A DNA stretch of 64,000 nt from Billgrantia tianxiuensis (GTDB lineage Bacteria; Pseudomonadota; Gammaproteobacteria; Pseudomonadales; Halomonadaceae), in NCBI RefSeq assembly GCF_009834345.1, contig NZ_CP035042.1, forward strand, positions 4,030,001-4,094,000. Direction: 5' to 3'. Shown one piece after another: positions 52,619-62,211 of this stretch (its first letter is position 1; each line of letters begins with the position of its first letter). The notes beneath the pieces were generated by a model. It made no database searches and was not told where the DNA came from. It saw only the letters and a list, made by a program, of their open reading frames with translations. The translations under genes and the position numbers were made by a program.

Positions 52619-53206
52619 TCACTTCTCCCTCGGCACCCGTCCCATCAGGTAGAACTCAGGGTTGGGCGGCGTGCCGGTGAGGGTGACCAGGCGGTTGGAG
52701 AGGCCGAAGAAGGCGGTGATGGCGCCGATATCCCAGATGTCGTCATGGGTGAAGCCGACCTCGGTGAGACGCGCCTGCCATTCGTCGGTGAGTTCCCCTA
52801 CCTCCAGGCCGCAGTGCAGGGCGAAATCGAGCATCACTCGGTGACGTTCGCTGAGCGGCGCGGTGCGGTGGTTGATCGCCACTTGGTCGGCCAGCAGCGG
52901 ATCCTTGCTGTAGATGCGCACCAGCGCGCCGTGGGCTACCACACAGTAGAGGCAACGGTTGCGGGCACTGGTGGCCACCACGATCATCTCCTTCTCCGCC
53001 TTGGTGAGGGTGTCGGACTCCCGTTCCATCAGCGCATCGTGGTAGGCGAAGAAGGCGCGGAACTCGTCGGGACGATGCGCCAGCATCAAAAAGACGTTAG
53101 GCACGAAGCCGGCCTTCTCTTGCACGGCGAGAATGGCATCGCATATGTCTTCGGGCAGGTCCTGGATCGATTCGGGTACCGGAAAGCGGCTGAGTGGTGC
53201 TGGCAT
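52619..53206 (-). CDS. AhpD-like peroxidase-related enzyme (carboxymuconolactone decarboxylase fold)
   Basis: A 195-residue all-helical protein. The redox motif of alkyl-hydroperoxidase D proteins is visible: Glu in KAEKEMIVVATS, then RCLYCVVAHG, a CxxC followed by His four residues later. The C-terminal half (HDDIWDIGAITAFFGLSNRLV) is typical of the peroxidase-related subgroup. It may reduce peroxides or act in general redox defence. The ATG at 53206 has AAGAGA nine bases before it; another ATG at 53239 is possible. Three hexamers GTTAAC/GTTAAC/GTCAAC lie just upstream in the likely promoter region. Confidence 0.82.
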   Translation of the reverse strand: MPAPLSRFPVPESIQDLPEDICDAILAVQEKAGFVPNVFLMLAHRPDEFRAFFAYHDALMERESDTLTKAEKEMIVVATSARNRCLYCVVAHGALVRIYSKDPLLADQVAINHRTAPLSERHRVMLDFALHCGLEVGELTDEWQARLTEVGFTHDDIWDIGAITAFFGLSNRLVTLTGTPPNPEFYLMGRVPREK

Positions 53207-53243
53207 GGCGTTATCTCTTGTCGTTGTCACTTCGCTCATGTCA

Positions 53244-53261
53244 GTTAACGTTAACGTCAAC
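53244..53261. repeat. Triple hexamer GTTAAC upstream of the AhpD-like gene
   Basis: GTTAAC-GTTAAC-GTCAAC in direct succession, each a near-perfect palindrome. It sits 38 bases before the preferred start and inside the gap to the next gene, so it may be a regulator site. Purely inference. Confidence 0.4.
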
Positions 53262-53292
53262 GAAATGTCCATGCATATCGGCCCTACCCCGT

Positions 53293-55154
53293 TCAAGCCT
53301 TCTCCAGCAATGAGCGCGTCACCACCCGGTTGCGGCTAAGTTCCTTGGCCTCGTACATCGCCTGGTCTGCCTGACGATACAGCGCCATGGCCGAGGGCGC
53401 CTGACGGTAGTCGCTGCAGCACACCAGCCCGAAGGAAGCGGTCACGACGCCATGGCGCGATTTCTTATGCGGGATCTGCAATTGCTGGAGAGAATGACGA
53501 AAGCGTTCGAGGGCAAACTGCCCCGCTTCCAGCGAATCGGCTTCCAGCAGAATGCCGAACTCCTCCCCTCCCAGGCGGAACAGCCTGTCACCGGCCCGGC
53601 GAAAGTGCGCCCTGAGCAGCTTGCTGACCTCGATCAGCACCTCGTCGCCGGCCTGGTGGCCATAGGTATCGTTGAACAACTTAAAGTCGTCGATATCCAT
53701 CATGGCGAACAACAGCGGTTTGTCGTCGCGCTGATGGCGCAGAATCTCCTCGCTGAGCAACGTCTCGAACTGGCGCCGGTTGAGCAGCCCCGTCAGCGGA
53801 TCCGTTCGCACCATGGCGGCCAGCCGCTGGTTGGCTTCCTCCAGTTCCTGGGTGCGCTCATTTACCTGGGTCTCGAGCTGCTGACTGAGGGAGCGCTGCA
53901 GCTCGTAGGTTTCGCGTTCCGCCGCCAGCTTGGCCCGCTTCAGCCGGCTGATCTTGCAGGCCAGACCGAAGGCCAGCAGCAGGAAGCCAAAGGCCGCACC
54001 CAGCTCCAGCGCATACTCGCTGACGATGCCATAAGGCACGAAACCGCCCAGCCGCAAGCAGTAGACCACGCTGCCCACCAGCAAACCGCCCCAGGCCACC
54101 AGGAAGACCCGCGCCAGGCTGTCGCGCCGATGCCCGAGCCAGATGGCGGTGCCAAGCAGCAGCAGCGCGTAAACGATACCCAGCGGAACCAGGGCGCGCA
54201 GTACCCAGGCGAAACGGTCGGCGAAGACCGGCAGCACGGACAACAGAATCAATCCCGTCAGCCACGCGAATAGCCGGGCCAGGCGCGGCGCCTGTTGTCG
54301 CAGGTTCAGGTAATCGATGCTGAATAGGGTCAAGGCGCCGTACAGCAGACCGGCACTCAACAGCAGCATCTGCTGATTGAAGCGCGGCCACTCCGGCCAC
54401 AGGAACTGGTAGCCGAACCCTCGCAGGGTGAAGTTGAACAGCAGGAAGGCGCCCAGGTAGAGCACGGAATGCAGAAAAGCCCGCTCGCGTGTGGCGATAA
54501 AGGTCAACAGGTTGTAGATCAGCAGCGCCAGAAGTCCGCCATAGAGCAGGCTGTAGGCCATCAACTCGCCCTGGGTGCGCTCGAGGAAGCTGACATCGTC
54601 CATCAACAGCAGCGGAGTGGCGGGTATTAGTCCATCGTGGCTCGAGAGGCGCACGAGGACCTGGCGTGTCTCTTCCGGCCCCACATGGAGCGGCAACACG
54701 AAGGAGCGATGCCCAATGGGACGTGAAGCAAACGGGCGGCGGCTACCGGTATGCCACTGCTGTACCACCCTGCCCTGCTCGTCCACCGCATAGGCGTCGA
54801 CGAAATCGGGCAGCGGCGAGGCCAGTTCGAGCAGTCGCCGCAGGGGGCCGGAGAGCCGTTCTGTATTTCCAGCCTCAGCCACCAGGCCGAATCGGTGAAA
54901 CCGAACTTGGGCGTCTCCTGCTGCAAGGGCTGCCAGGGTAGTGTTGCGCTCGCCTCCAGCACCTCGTCGATGCCGAGCCGATTCGCTTCGTCCTCGAACA
55001 CCGACACCTGCGGAGCGGGATTGAGAGTGGTGGCAGGCTCGGTAATGTCGATGGCAGCCTGAGCCTGCCACGCAGGCAGCCAGGCAAATAGCCAGAAAAG
55101 AACGGCCATCCCTTTGGCCAAGCCGGCTGGCATCCCGGCAAGCGCGTAGCGCAT
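53293..55154 (-). pseudogene. 7TMR-DISM sensor diguanylate cyclase, frameshifted in the sensor domain
   Basis: A GGDEF protein with a complete modular layout. Signal peptide (residues 1-32), 7TMR-DISMED2 sensor (about 35-155; FGFTDSAWWLRLEIQN), seven spans (about 185-385), a coiled coil (about 390-425) and GGDEF domain (430-600) with GGEEF and the inhibitory RAGD. The frame breaks in GGGGG at 54843-54847; one more C on the coding strand joins NGSPAP to LRRLLELAS as expected for DISMED2 and gives a 620-residue product. The start at 55154 follows GGAGG. It should make c-di-GMP in response to a periplasmic carbohydrate-like or other ligand. Probably a sequence error. Confidence 0.87.
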
Positions 55155-55246
55155 GGGCACAAGGCCTCCATGATCGTGTCCTTACGATCCCTACACCTTA
55201 GCATCATTAGGGCGGCACCACTGCGCCGCAACGAGCACCTACGCAA

Positions 55247-55271
55247 AGGCCCCGCCTCTGGGACGGGGCCT
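55247..55271 (-). terminator. Terminator after mmsA
   Basis: Eight-base stem AGGCCCCG / CGGGGCCT (55247-55254 and 55264-55271), followed on the minus strand by TTTGCG. It lies 21 bases beyond the mmsA stop. Confidence 0.65.
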
Positions 55272-55292
55272 CGACTTCCTCGTGGGACTTCG

Positions 55293-56792
55293 TCAGCTCA
55301 ACGAGATGGTGCTGTTGATGCCGCTGGAGACGTTCTCCGGCTCGAACCAGCGTGCGGTGACAGTCTTGGTCTGGGTCCAGAACTGGATCGCCTGCTTGCC
55401 GTTGGGGCCCAGGTCGCCCAACTTCGAGCCGCGCGAGCCGGTGAAGCTGAAGTAGGCCACCGGCACCGGAATCGGCACGTTGATGCCGACCTGGCCGACG
55501 TCGATGTCGGTCTCGAAGCGGCGCGCCACCCAGCCGGAGTTGGTGAAGATCGAGGTGCCGTTACCGTTGGGGTTGGCATTGATGAACTCGATCGCCTCAT
55601 CCAGGGTATCGACACTGACCACGCACAGCACTGGGCCGAAGATCTCCTCGCGGTAGATAGTCATCTCCGGCTTCACGTCGGCAAACACGGTGGCACCGAC
55701 GAAGTTGCCGTCCGGGTAGCCCTCCACCTGGCAGCCGCGGCCATCGACCAACAGCTTGGCGCCCTCTTTCTCGCCGGCGTCGATCAGGCGTACCACGCGG
55801 TCGCGGGCGGCCTTGGAGACCAGCGGGCCGAGATCGGCGTCACGCTGGGTGCCCGGCCCCACCTTCATGTTGCGCGCCCCCTCGACGATATCGTCGAGCC
55901 ATGCCTTGGCCTCGCCCACCAGCACCACCACCGAGTTGGCCATGCAGCGCTGGCCGGCAGCGCCGAAGGCGGAGCCCAGCAGGTTGTTGATCGCTTGGCT
56001 GCGGTTGGCGTCGGGCATCACGACACAATGGTTCTTGGCACCCATCATCGACTGTACCCGCTTGCCCGCCTCGGAGGCGCGGCGGTAGATGTGGGTGCCC
56101 ACGTTGGTGGAGCCGATGAAGGAGAGCGCCTTGATGTCGGGGTGGTCGCAGATCTGGTTGGCCACGTCGGGGCCGCCGTGCACCACGTTGAGCACGCCGG
56201 CCGGCACGCCCGCCTCATGGGCCAGCTCGACCAGGCGCATGGTGGAACTGGGGTCCTGCTCGGAGGGCTTGAGCACGAAGGTGTTGCCGGCGGCGATGGC
56301 CAGCGGGAACATGAAGCAGGGCAGCATGATCGGGAAGTTGAAGGCGGTGATGCCGGCGCCCACCCCCAGCGGCTGGTTGAGGGTGTAGACGTCGACCTCG
56401 CTGGCCGCGTTTTCGGCTAGCTCGCCGAGCTGCAGCGAGGTGATGGAACAGGCGTGCTCTACCACCTCCAGGCCACGGCCTACCTCGCCGGCAGCGTCGG
56501 GCAGCGTCTTGCCGTGCTCCTCGGTGATCAGTGCGGCAAGCTCCTCGGTATGCTCACGAATCAGCGCCTGGAACTTGAGCATGATGCGCATGCGCTTGGC
56601 CAGCGGTGTCTTGCGCCACTCCTTGAACGCGGCCTTGGCACTGGCCACGGCGCGATCGACCTCCTCGGCGGTGCAGAACGGCACCCGCGCCACCACTTCC
56701 TGGGTAGCGGGATTGACGACGTCTCGCCACTCCTGGCTCTTGGAGGGGACGGCCTGGCCGTCGATGTACATGGAAATTTCGCGAACGGACAT
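55293..56792 (-). CDS. mmsA: CoA-acylating methylmalonate-semialdehyde dehydrogenase
   Basis: A 499-residue ALDH of the MmsA branch. Features: [17 protein letters not shown] at the N-terminus, [21 protein letters not shown] (in two readable pieces) as cofactor segment, [13 protein letters not shown] in place of the usual catalytic Glu loop, and the nucleophile in [11 protein letters not shown]. It converts methylmalonate semialdehyde to propionyl-CoA in valine and inositol catabolism, or malonate semialdehyde to acetyl-CoA. It is divergent from a LysR gene over 183 bases that should contain its promoter. mmsB is not in the window. Confidence 0.92.
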   Translation of the reverse strand: MSVREISMYIDGQAVPSKSQEWRDVVNPATQEVVARVPFCTAEEVDRAVASAKAAFKEWRKTPLAKRMRIMLKFQALIREHTEELAALITEEHGKTLPDAAGEVGRGLEVVEHACSITSLQLGELAENAASEVDVYTLNQPLGVGAGITAFNFPIMLPCFMFPLAIAAGNTFVLKPSEQDPSSTMRLVELAHEAGVPAGVLNVVHGGPDVANQICDHPDIKALSFIGSTNVGTHIYRRASEAGKRVQSMMGAKNHCVVMPDANRSQAINNLLGSAFGAAGQRCMANSVVVLVGEAKAWLDDIVEGARNMKVGPGTQRDADLGPLVSKAARDRVVRLIDAGEKEGAKLLVDGRGCQVEGYPDGNFVGATVFADVKPEMTIYREEIFGPVLCVVSVDTLDEAIEFINANPNGNGTSIFTNSGWVARRFETDIDVGQVGINVPIPVPVAYFSFTGSRGSKLGDLGPNGKQAIQFWTQTKTVTARWFEPENVSSGINSTISLS

Positions 56793-56975
56793 GGCGGTAT
56801 TCTCCTGTCGTGCTTGTCATCGTTATAAGGCTGAGCCGGGTTAGACTTTATGTGTAGAAATACACGAAATATGATTAATTTGAGTCTATAGACCCGCCCG
56901 CCGGCGTGACAATGCGTACTTATTCACAAGATTTGTGCAAAAATGCACAACCAACCTCGCGTACAGAGTGGGCCA

Positions 56976-57914
56976 ATGCTCGACTGGCAGGACATCCAGA
57001 TCTTTCTCGAAGTGGCACGCAGCCAGCGACTCACCGACGCCGCCCGGCGCCTGGGGCTGGACCACTCCACACTGTCGCGGCGCACCCGTCGCTTCGAGCA
57101 GAAACTCAATACCCAGCTCTTCGAGCGTAGCACCCATGGCTACCATCTGACCGAGGCCGGCCAGCAGCTGCTTGCACATGCCGAAGAGATGGCGCGCCAC
57201 GCCTTCGAGGCGGGCGAGAGCCTTTCCGACAAGAACCGCCAGCTCAGCGGCCAGATTCGCCTGGGCGTGACCGAAGGCTTCGGCACCTGGGTGATCGCCC
57301 CGCTGCTCTCGGCCTTCTGCGAGCGCCACCCGGGGATCACCCTGGATCTGTTGGCCCTGCCGCGGGTGGTCAACCTGAGCCGTCACGAGGCCGATCTGGC
57401 GATCACCGTGGAGCGCCCGGCAAGCCAGGGGCTGGTCATCTCGCGGCTGTGCGACTACCGCCTGCGTCTCTACGGCAGCCAGAGCTACTTCCGCCGCCAT
57501 GGCCGCCCGGCACGGCTCGACGAACTGGGCCGCCACCGGCTGATCGGCTACGTCGACGACCTGATCTTCAGCGAGCAGTTGAGCTACCTCGACCCGCTGC
57601 TCGATCCTGCGGTGGTGGGCACAACACCGCATTTCTCGATTCGCAGCACCAGCGTCACCACCCAGCACGCCGCCGCCCTGCAGGGGGCAGGGCTCGCCGT
57701 GCTTCCGTGCTTCATGGCCGAGACCGGAGACCGGCTCGAGAGCGTGCTAAACAAAGAAGTGGAGATCGTGCGCCAGTTCTGGATCACCTCACGCCAGGAG
57801 CAGCGCCGCCTGGCGCGGGTGAGGCTGCTGTGGGATTTCCTGCGTGAGGCGTTGGAGGCCAACCAGGCGCTGTTGATGGGTGAGGCGCGGGAGCTGGTGC
57901 TGCCCAGCGCCTGA
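56976..57914 (+). CDS. LysR-family regulator divergent from mmsA
   Basis: A 312-residue LTTR: DIQIFLEVARSQRLTDAARRL and LDHSTLSRRTRRFEQ form the winged helix (residues 4-45), followed by the effector domain. The ATG at 56976 begins the usual MLDWQDIQ sequence; an upstream ATG at 56943 adds 11 residues. It probably controls mmsA, from which it is divergent. The AT-rich stretch 56815-56945 has TTTATGTGTAGAAATACACGAAAT with near-dyads GTGTA/TACAC as candidate operator. Confidence 0.85.
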   Translation: MLDWQDIQIFLEVARSQRLTDAARRLGLDHSTLSRRTRRFEQKLNTQLFERSTHGYHLTEAGQQLLAHAEEMARHAFEAGESLSDKNRQLSGQIRLGVTEGFGTWVIAPLLSAFCERHPGITLDLLALPRVVNLSRHEADLAITVERPASQGLVISRLCDYRLRLYGSQSYFRRHGRPARLDELGRHRLIGYVDDLIFSEQLSYLDPLLDPAVVGTTPHFSIRSTSVTTQHAAALQGAGLAVLPCFMAETGDRLESVLNKEVEIVRQFWITSRQEQRRLARVRLLWDFLREALEANQALLMGEARELVLPSA

Positions 57915-57947
57915 GCTCCACTACCCAGCCGCAACGCCCAGCCGCGC

Positions 57948-59203
57948 TCACGTCACCGCCCCGCGCTGCTGAAAGCGCGGCGCGAGATACTCGCCTTCGG
58001 CAAGCACCTCACGCAGATGCCGCGCCGCCTGCCAGACGTCCTCATGGCTCAGGTAGAGCGGCGCGAAGCCGAAGCGCATCAGTCCCGGCTCGCGGTAGTC
58101 GCCGATCACGCCGCGCTCTATCAGCGCCTGGACGATGGCATAGCCAGGGTTCGGGGCGTTGGAAGAGCCATGGTTCGACACCACCAACCCTACCTGGCTG
58201 CCGCGCTGAGCCTCCGGCGGCGTGATGTCACTGATGCCATGCTCGTCCAGGCAGTCACTCAGCGACTCGCGAAACAGATCAATCAAGCGTTGGCTCTTGT
58301 GGCGTAGCGCAGCGAGATCCACCTCCTGCCACAGGGTCAGCGATGCTTCCAGCGCCGCGAAGGCGAGGGGCGAATGGGTACCGGTGCGGAATTGCGAGAT
58401 GCCTGGCGCCGGCGCGTAGTCGGCTTCGAAAGCGAATGGTGCCGCGTGCCCCAGCCAGCCCGAAAGAGGCTGCCAGCCCCGGTTCTGACAGTCACGCCGC
58501 ACGTAGAGAAAGGCCGGCGCGCCGGGGCCGCCATTGAGATATTTGTAGGTACAGCCCACCGCGTAGCGCACGCCGCAGGCGGCGAGGTTCACCGGCAGGG
58601 CACCGGCCGAGTGGGCCAGGTCCCAGACGACCTCGGCGCCGCTGGCATGGACCTGCCTGGTGATCGCCGCCATGTCGCGCAGGCGCCCGGTGCGATAGTG
58701 CACGTGGCTGAGCACCACCGCCGCCACCCGCTCGTCGAGATAGGCATCCAGCGGCTCGCCTTCCGGCACGACCCGATGCTCGAAGCCGCCGAAGCGACAG
58801 AAGCCCTGGGCGATGTAGCCGTCGGTGGGAAAGTTGCCCCCTTCACTGAGGATCACTGGCCGCGCCCGTCCCTGTCCCTCGGTGATATAGCCCAGCTGCT
58901 TGTAGAGGTTGTGGGTGATGGTGTCGCTCACCAGCACCTCGGCCGGCGCGGCGCCGAGCAGCGGCGCCAGCCGGTCGCCGAGCCGCTCGGGGCGTCGAAC
59001 CAGCCCTGGTTCCAGCCCTGGATCAACGAGTCGCGCCACTGCGCCATCAGCGCTTCGACGGCCTCGGCAGCAGCCACGGGCTGGGCGCCCAGGGAGTTGC
59101 CGTCGAGATAGATCGCCCCCTCCGGCAGCGCGAAGCGTGACTTGAAAGTCGCCAGCGGGTCCTGGCGGTCCAGCTCACGGACATCATCGAGAGTCAGGGG
59201 CAT
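57948..59203 (-). pseudogene. kynU: Kynureninase, frameshifted near the N-terminus
   Basis: A PLP enzyme that cleaves kynurenine to anthranilate and alanine. Residues 1-70 (LYLDGNSLG-like IYLDGNSLGAQP and QGWNQGWFDAP) are in one frame; the rest (ERLGDRLAPLLGA, VWDLAHSAGALPV, CTYKYLNGGPGAPAF with the PLP Lys) in another. One missing C in GGGG (58989-58992) explains the break; repair joins WFDAP to ERLGD and gives 418 residues, the normal length. It is the last gene of kynABU, 59 bases after kynB. The start at 59203 matches the family. Confidence 0.9.
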
Positions 59204-59262
59204 GATCGGCTCCGGCAAGGGGAAACAAGGATCGGGAAGCGGCGATCAACCAGCTCACGCCG

Positions 59263-59895
59263 CTAGCCTTCCAGCTCGCGCAGAATGGCGCGCACCGGCG
59301 CGGCATCGGCCCCGGCCAGTTTCAGCGGCAGGGCGACCAGCTCGTAATGGCCCGGCGGTACCGCGTCCAGCACCAGCCCTTCGAGGATCGCCATGCCGTG
59401 GTGCCGCACCCGATGGTGCGCTAGCAGTGCACTGTCCACTTCGGGATCGAGCGAAGGCGCATCCACGCCGATCAGCCTGGCACCACGCTCGGCCAACAGG
59501 TCGATGCTCTCCGGCGCGAGAGTGGTGAAGTCGCTGCGCCACTCGTCGTGAGGGAAGCGCGCCCAGGTACGTAGCAGCACCCGTTCGACGCTTTTCGGCA
59601 ACACGGGCAGCAGGTGCTCGGGACGTACCGTCGGTACCGCATGGCGCATGTCCAGCACCACGCAGGGGCCAATGTAGCGGGACAGGTCCACCTCATCGAT
59701 CGGCTGGCCGTCGGCCGCGTAGTGGCTCGGCGCGTCGGCATGGCTGCCGGTGTGGGTGGAGAGCGTCAGGCGCGAGACGTTGACCGGACAGTGCTCACCG
59801 AGCACCCAGCTCGGCTCGCGGGCGAAGGCCGTATCGCCCGGCCACACCGGCATGCCGGGGCGCAGCGGCTGGGAGATGTCATGGAGCCGGCTCAC
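59263..59895 (-). CDS. kynB: Kynurenine formamidase
   Basis: A 210-residue cyclase-family metal hydrolase: HDISQPLRPGMPVWPGD at the N-terminus, the metal motif STHTGSHADAPSHY, and ARLIGVDAPSLDPE. It hydrolyses N-formylkynurenine to kynurenine. The start is a GTG at 59895 overlapping the kynA stop (GTGA), with GGAGG upstream, which shows tight coupling with kynA. Normal length. Confidence 0.92.
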   Translation of the reverse strand: MSRLHDISQPLRPGMPVWPGDTAFAREPSWVLGEHCPVNVSRLTLSTHTGSHADAPSHYAADGQPIDEVDLSRYIGPCVVLDMRHAVPTVRPEHLLPVLPKSVERVLLRTWARFPHDEWRSDFTTLAPESIDLLAERGARLIGVDAPSLDPEVDSALLAHHRVRHHGMAILEGLVLDAVPPGHYELVALPLKLAGADAAPVRAILRELEG

Positions 59896-60764
59896 GAGGC
59901 GCCCTCCTCGAGGGTGGTGCGCACCGACCACAGCTCGGGGAAGAACTGCAGGTCCAGCGCCTTGGCGAGATACGAGGCCCCGCCGGTGCCGCCGGTACCG
60001 GGTTTCTGGCCGATGATGCGCTCCACGGTCTTCAAGTGGCTGAAGCGCCACTGCTGGAAATGGTACTCGGTATCGACGAGTTTCTCGGCCAGCTCATAGA
60101 GTTCCCAGTGACGCCCGACATCGCGATAGATATCCGCCCAGGCCTGCTCCACCTCGGTGCTGGGCCGGTAGGGCTCCGACCAATCGCGTTCGATCACCGA
60201 CTCGGGAAGGTCGAAGCCGCGCCGCGCCAGCAGCTGAAGGGTGATGTCGTAGAGGCTGGGCGCATGCAGCACTTCGCGGAGCCGCTGATAATGCGCCGGA
60301 TGCCGACGGTGCACCTCGACCATCGCTGCATTCTTGTTGCCGAGCAGGAACTCCAGCTCGCGATACTGGAAGGACTGGAAGCCCGAGCTCTGGCCCAGGC
60401 TGTCGCGAAAGCGCGCGTAGTCGGCCGGCGTCATGGTCACCAGCACCTCCCAGGCGTTGATCATCTGCGCCTGGATCCGAGCCACCCGGGTGAGCATCTT
60501 GAACGCCGGGCGCAAGCGGTCGGCGGCGATGTTGGCGGCGGCGGCATGGGCCTCATGCAGGCACTGCTTGAGCCACAGCTCGGAGACCTGATGGATGACG
60601 ATGAACAGCATCTCGTCATGCTCCGCGGTACCCGGCTGCTGGGCCGACAGCAGCGGCCCCAACTGCAGGTATTCGCCGTAGCTCATCGGCTGGTCCCAAT
60701 GGACGCCCTCCTGCGAGAGGTCCAGCGCACCGCCGCGCGGCGCTTCGTTGCTCTTCCTCGTCAT
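59892..60764 (-). CDS. kynA: Tryptophan 2,3-dioxygenase
   Basis: A 290-residue heme dioxygenase. MSYGEYLQLGPLLSAQQP at the N-terminus, EMLFIVIHQVSELWLKQ with the conserved His, the QSSGFQSFQYRELEFLLGN segment and WRFSHLKTVERIIGQKPGTGGTGG at the C-terminus with the proximal heme His. It opens the tryptophan ring to give N-formylkynurenine. First gene of kynABU; the promoter lies in the 70 bases up to the copD stop, in which no specific element was recognised. Confidence 0.95.
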   Translation of the reverse strand: MTRKSNEAPRGGALDLSQEGVHWDQPMSYGEYLQLGPLLSAQQPGTAEHDEMLFIVIHQVSELWLKQCLHEAHAAAANIAADRLRPAFKMLTRVARIQAQMINAWEVLVTMTPADYARFRDSLGQSSGFQSFQYRELEFLLGNKNAAMVEVHRRHPAHYQRLREVLHAPSLYDITLQLLARRGFDLPESVIERDWSEPYRPSTEVEQAWADIYRDVGRHWELYELAEKLVDTEYHFQQWRFSHLKTVERIIGQKPGTGGTGGASYLAKALDLQFFPELWSVRTTLEEGAS

Positions 60765-60834
60765 GGCCGCTCCCGTCCTGTCCGGCTGTCTATCGACAGT
60801 GTACGAAGGGAGTTCACCCCAAGGCCACCGACGC

Positions 60835-61730
60835 CTATCCGCGGGGTGCCCCCGTCGTCAACAGTAGCGCCACCGTGAGCAGCAACAGCCCCATCAGCAC
60901 GCCCTCGGTGGCGATGCTGCGGCGCAGCCGGTGCTTGGCCCCCGGCACACCGCGCTCGATGGCCGGGACCAGGCGCCACTTGTTGAACGCGCCCAGCGCG
61001 AGCAGCAGGACCACCAGCCCTAGTTTCAGCATCAGTACCTGGCCATAGGCGGAGCCCAGCAGGGAGGCGGGACGCCCCTCCACCAGCCAGATCGCCAGGC
61101 CGCCCCCGGCGAGCAGCAGCAGGGGGATCAATACCAGCCCGAGGCGCCCGAAACGGCGCAGCAACCGCACCGGAGGCGTGCCGCGATGCTGCTCGCCGGC
61201 CAGGCGATACAGCGGCGACAGGGCGGCCAGCCAGAAAGCCGCGACGAGTAGATGAAGCATCAGCAGGCCGCCCAGGCGGAAGTCGCCGCGGGTATGCCCC
61301 ACCTGGGCGAAGGCCAGCAGCGCCAGGGCCGCACCGACCAAGCCGACCCCTTGGCGCACAGCGAGCCATCGTCCTTCCCATAGGCTGAGTTGCAGCAGCA
61401 GGAACCCGGCTACAGCCAGAAAGAGGCGATGCCCTTGGGGCTTTCCGCTACGATTCGAAGCAGGATCGGGTCTCTCGCCGCGGCCAGGCTACCACCGCCC
61501 AGATAGGCGGCCTGCAGCGGCCAGAGCAGAAGCACCAGGCCGATGCCCGCCCAGGCAGCCACCAGGCTGACACGCCGCAGGGTCCGCTCCTCGAAGGACG
61601 GCAGACTGGGGAACGCCAGGCGGAACAGCAGGCCGCCCACGGTTAGCAGAGCGGCGCCATAGAACCCCGCCGATACGACGACGCGCCCGGCCGTCCAGAC
61701 ATCCAACCCGAGGAGGATTTGGCCAATCAC
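60835..61730 (-). pseudogene. copD: Copper-resistance CopD family membrane protein, frameshifted
   Basis: An eight-span membrane protein of the CopD family. The first frame (from the ATG at 61730, about 100 residues) ends IVAESPKG, and the second runs from SPQGHRLFLAVAGFLLLQ through QVGHTRGDFRL, MLHLLVAAFWLAAL and FNKWRLVPAI to the stop at 60835. One missing C in GGGG (61437-61440) separates them; repair gives 298 residues, normal for the family. It partners with CopC in periplasmic copper uptake or tolerance. The start overlaps the copC stop (ATGA). Probably a sequence error. Confidence 0.87.
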
Positions 61731-62092
61731 TCCTGCACCGAGAAGCGGTAGTCTCCCGACATGGTATGGCCGTCCCCGGCAAGGCCGCGCCAGATCACCC
61801 GATACTCGCCCGGAGCCAAGACATTGGCCGGCCGCGCCTCATGGTGTTTTCCCATCTCACCGACGGGCGCATCGCTCAGCTCGACTCCCCCTTCTGGGCC
61901 GGAGACCTCGAACTGGGTGATCCGCAGCGGCGCATCGAAGCGGAGCTCGAAGCGCTCCGGCGATACCTCGACACTTTCGCCTTCCACCGGCACCTGATCG
62001 ATCAGATGGGCATGGGCCCAGAGCGGCTGGCTCATCAGTCCTAGCCATGCCACGACGCCCCAACGCAAGGCGTGCTTGCCTCTTGCTGCCAT
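61727..62092 (-). CDS. copC: Periplasmic copper-binding protein CopC
   Basis: A 121-residue exported beta-sandwich. Signal peptide ends LWAHAHL, so the mature protein starts with His, the usual Cu(II) ligand of CopC; the rest includes RFDAPLRITQFEVSG, KHHEARPANVLAPGEYRV and the terminal GHTMSGDYRFSV with the His ligand. It binds copper in the periplasm for CopD. The ATG at 62092 has GGGAGAG upstream and starts the signal peptide. It shares an ATGA overlap with copD. Confidence 0.9.
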   Translation of the reverse strand: MAARGKHALRWGVVAWLGLMSQPLWAHAHLIDQVPVEGESVEVSPERFELRFDAPLRITQFEVSGPEGGVELSDAPVGEMGKHHEARPANVLAPGEYRVIWRGLAGDGHTMSGDYRFSVQE

Positions 62093-62211
62093 TGTCTTCG
62101 TTCTCTCCCTGGAATAACCGCGATGCATGCCGGTGCAGCCCGGCGCCTCGGCCATCATGTCGCGATCCACGCTCGGAACCAAGTGACAGTGACAAGCTGC
62201 CGCGGCTCATC

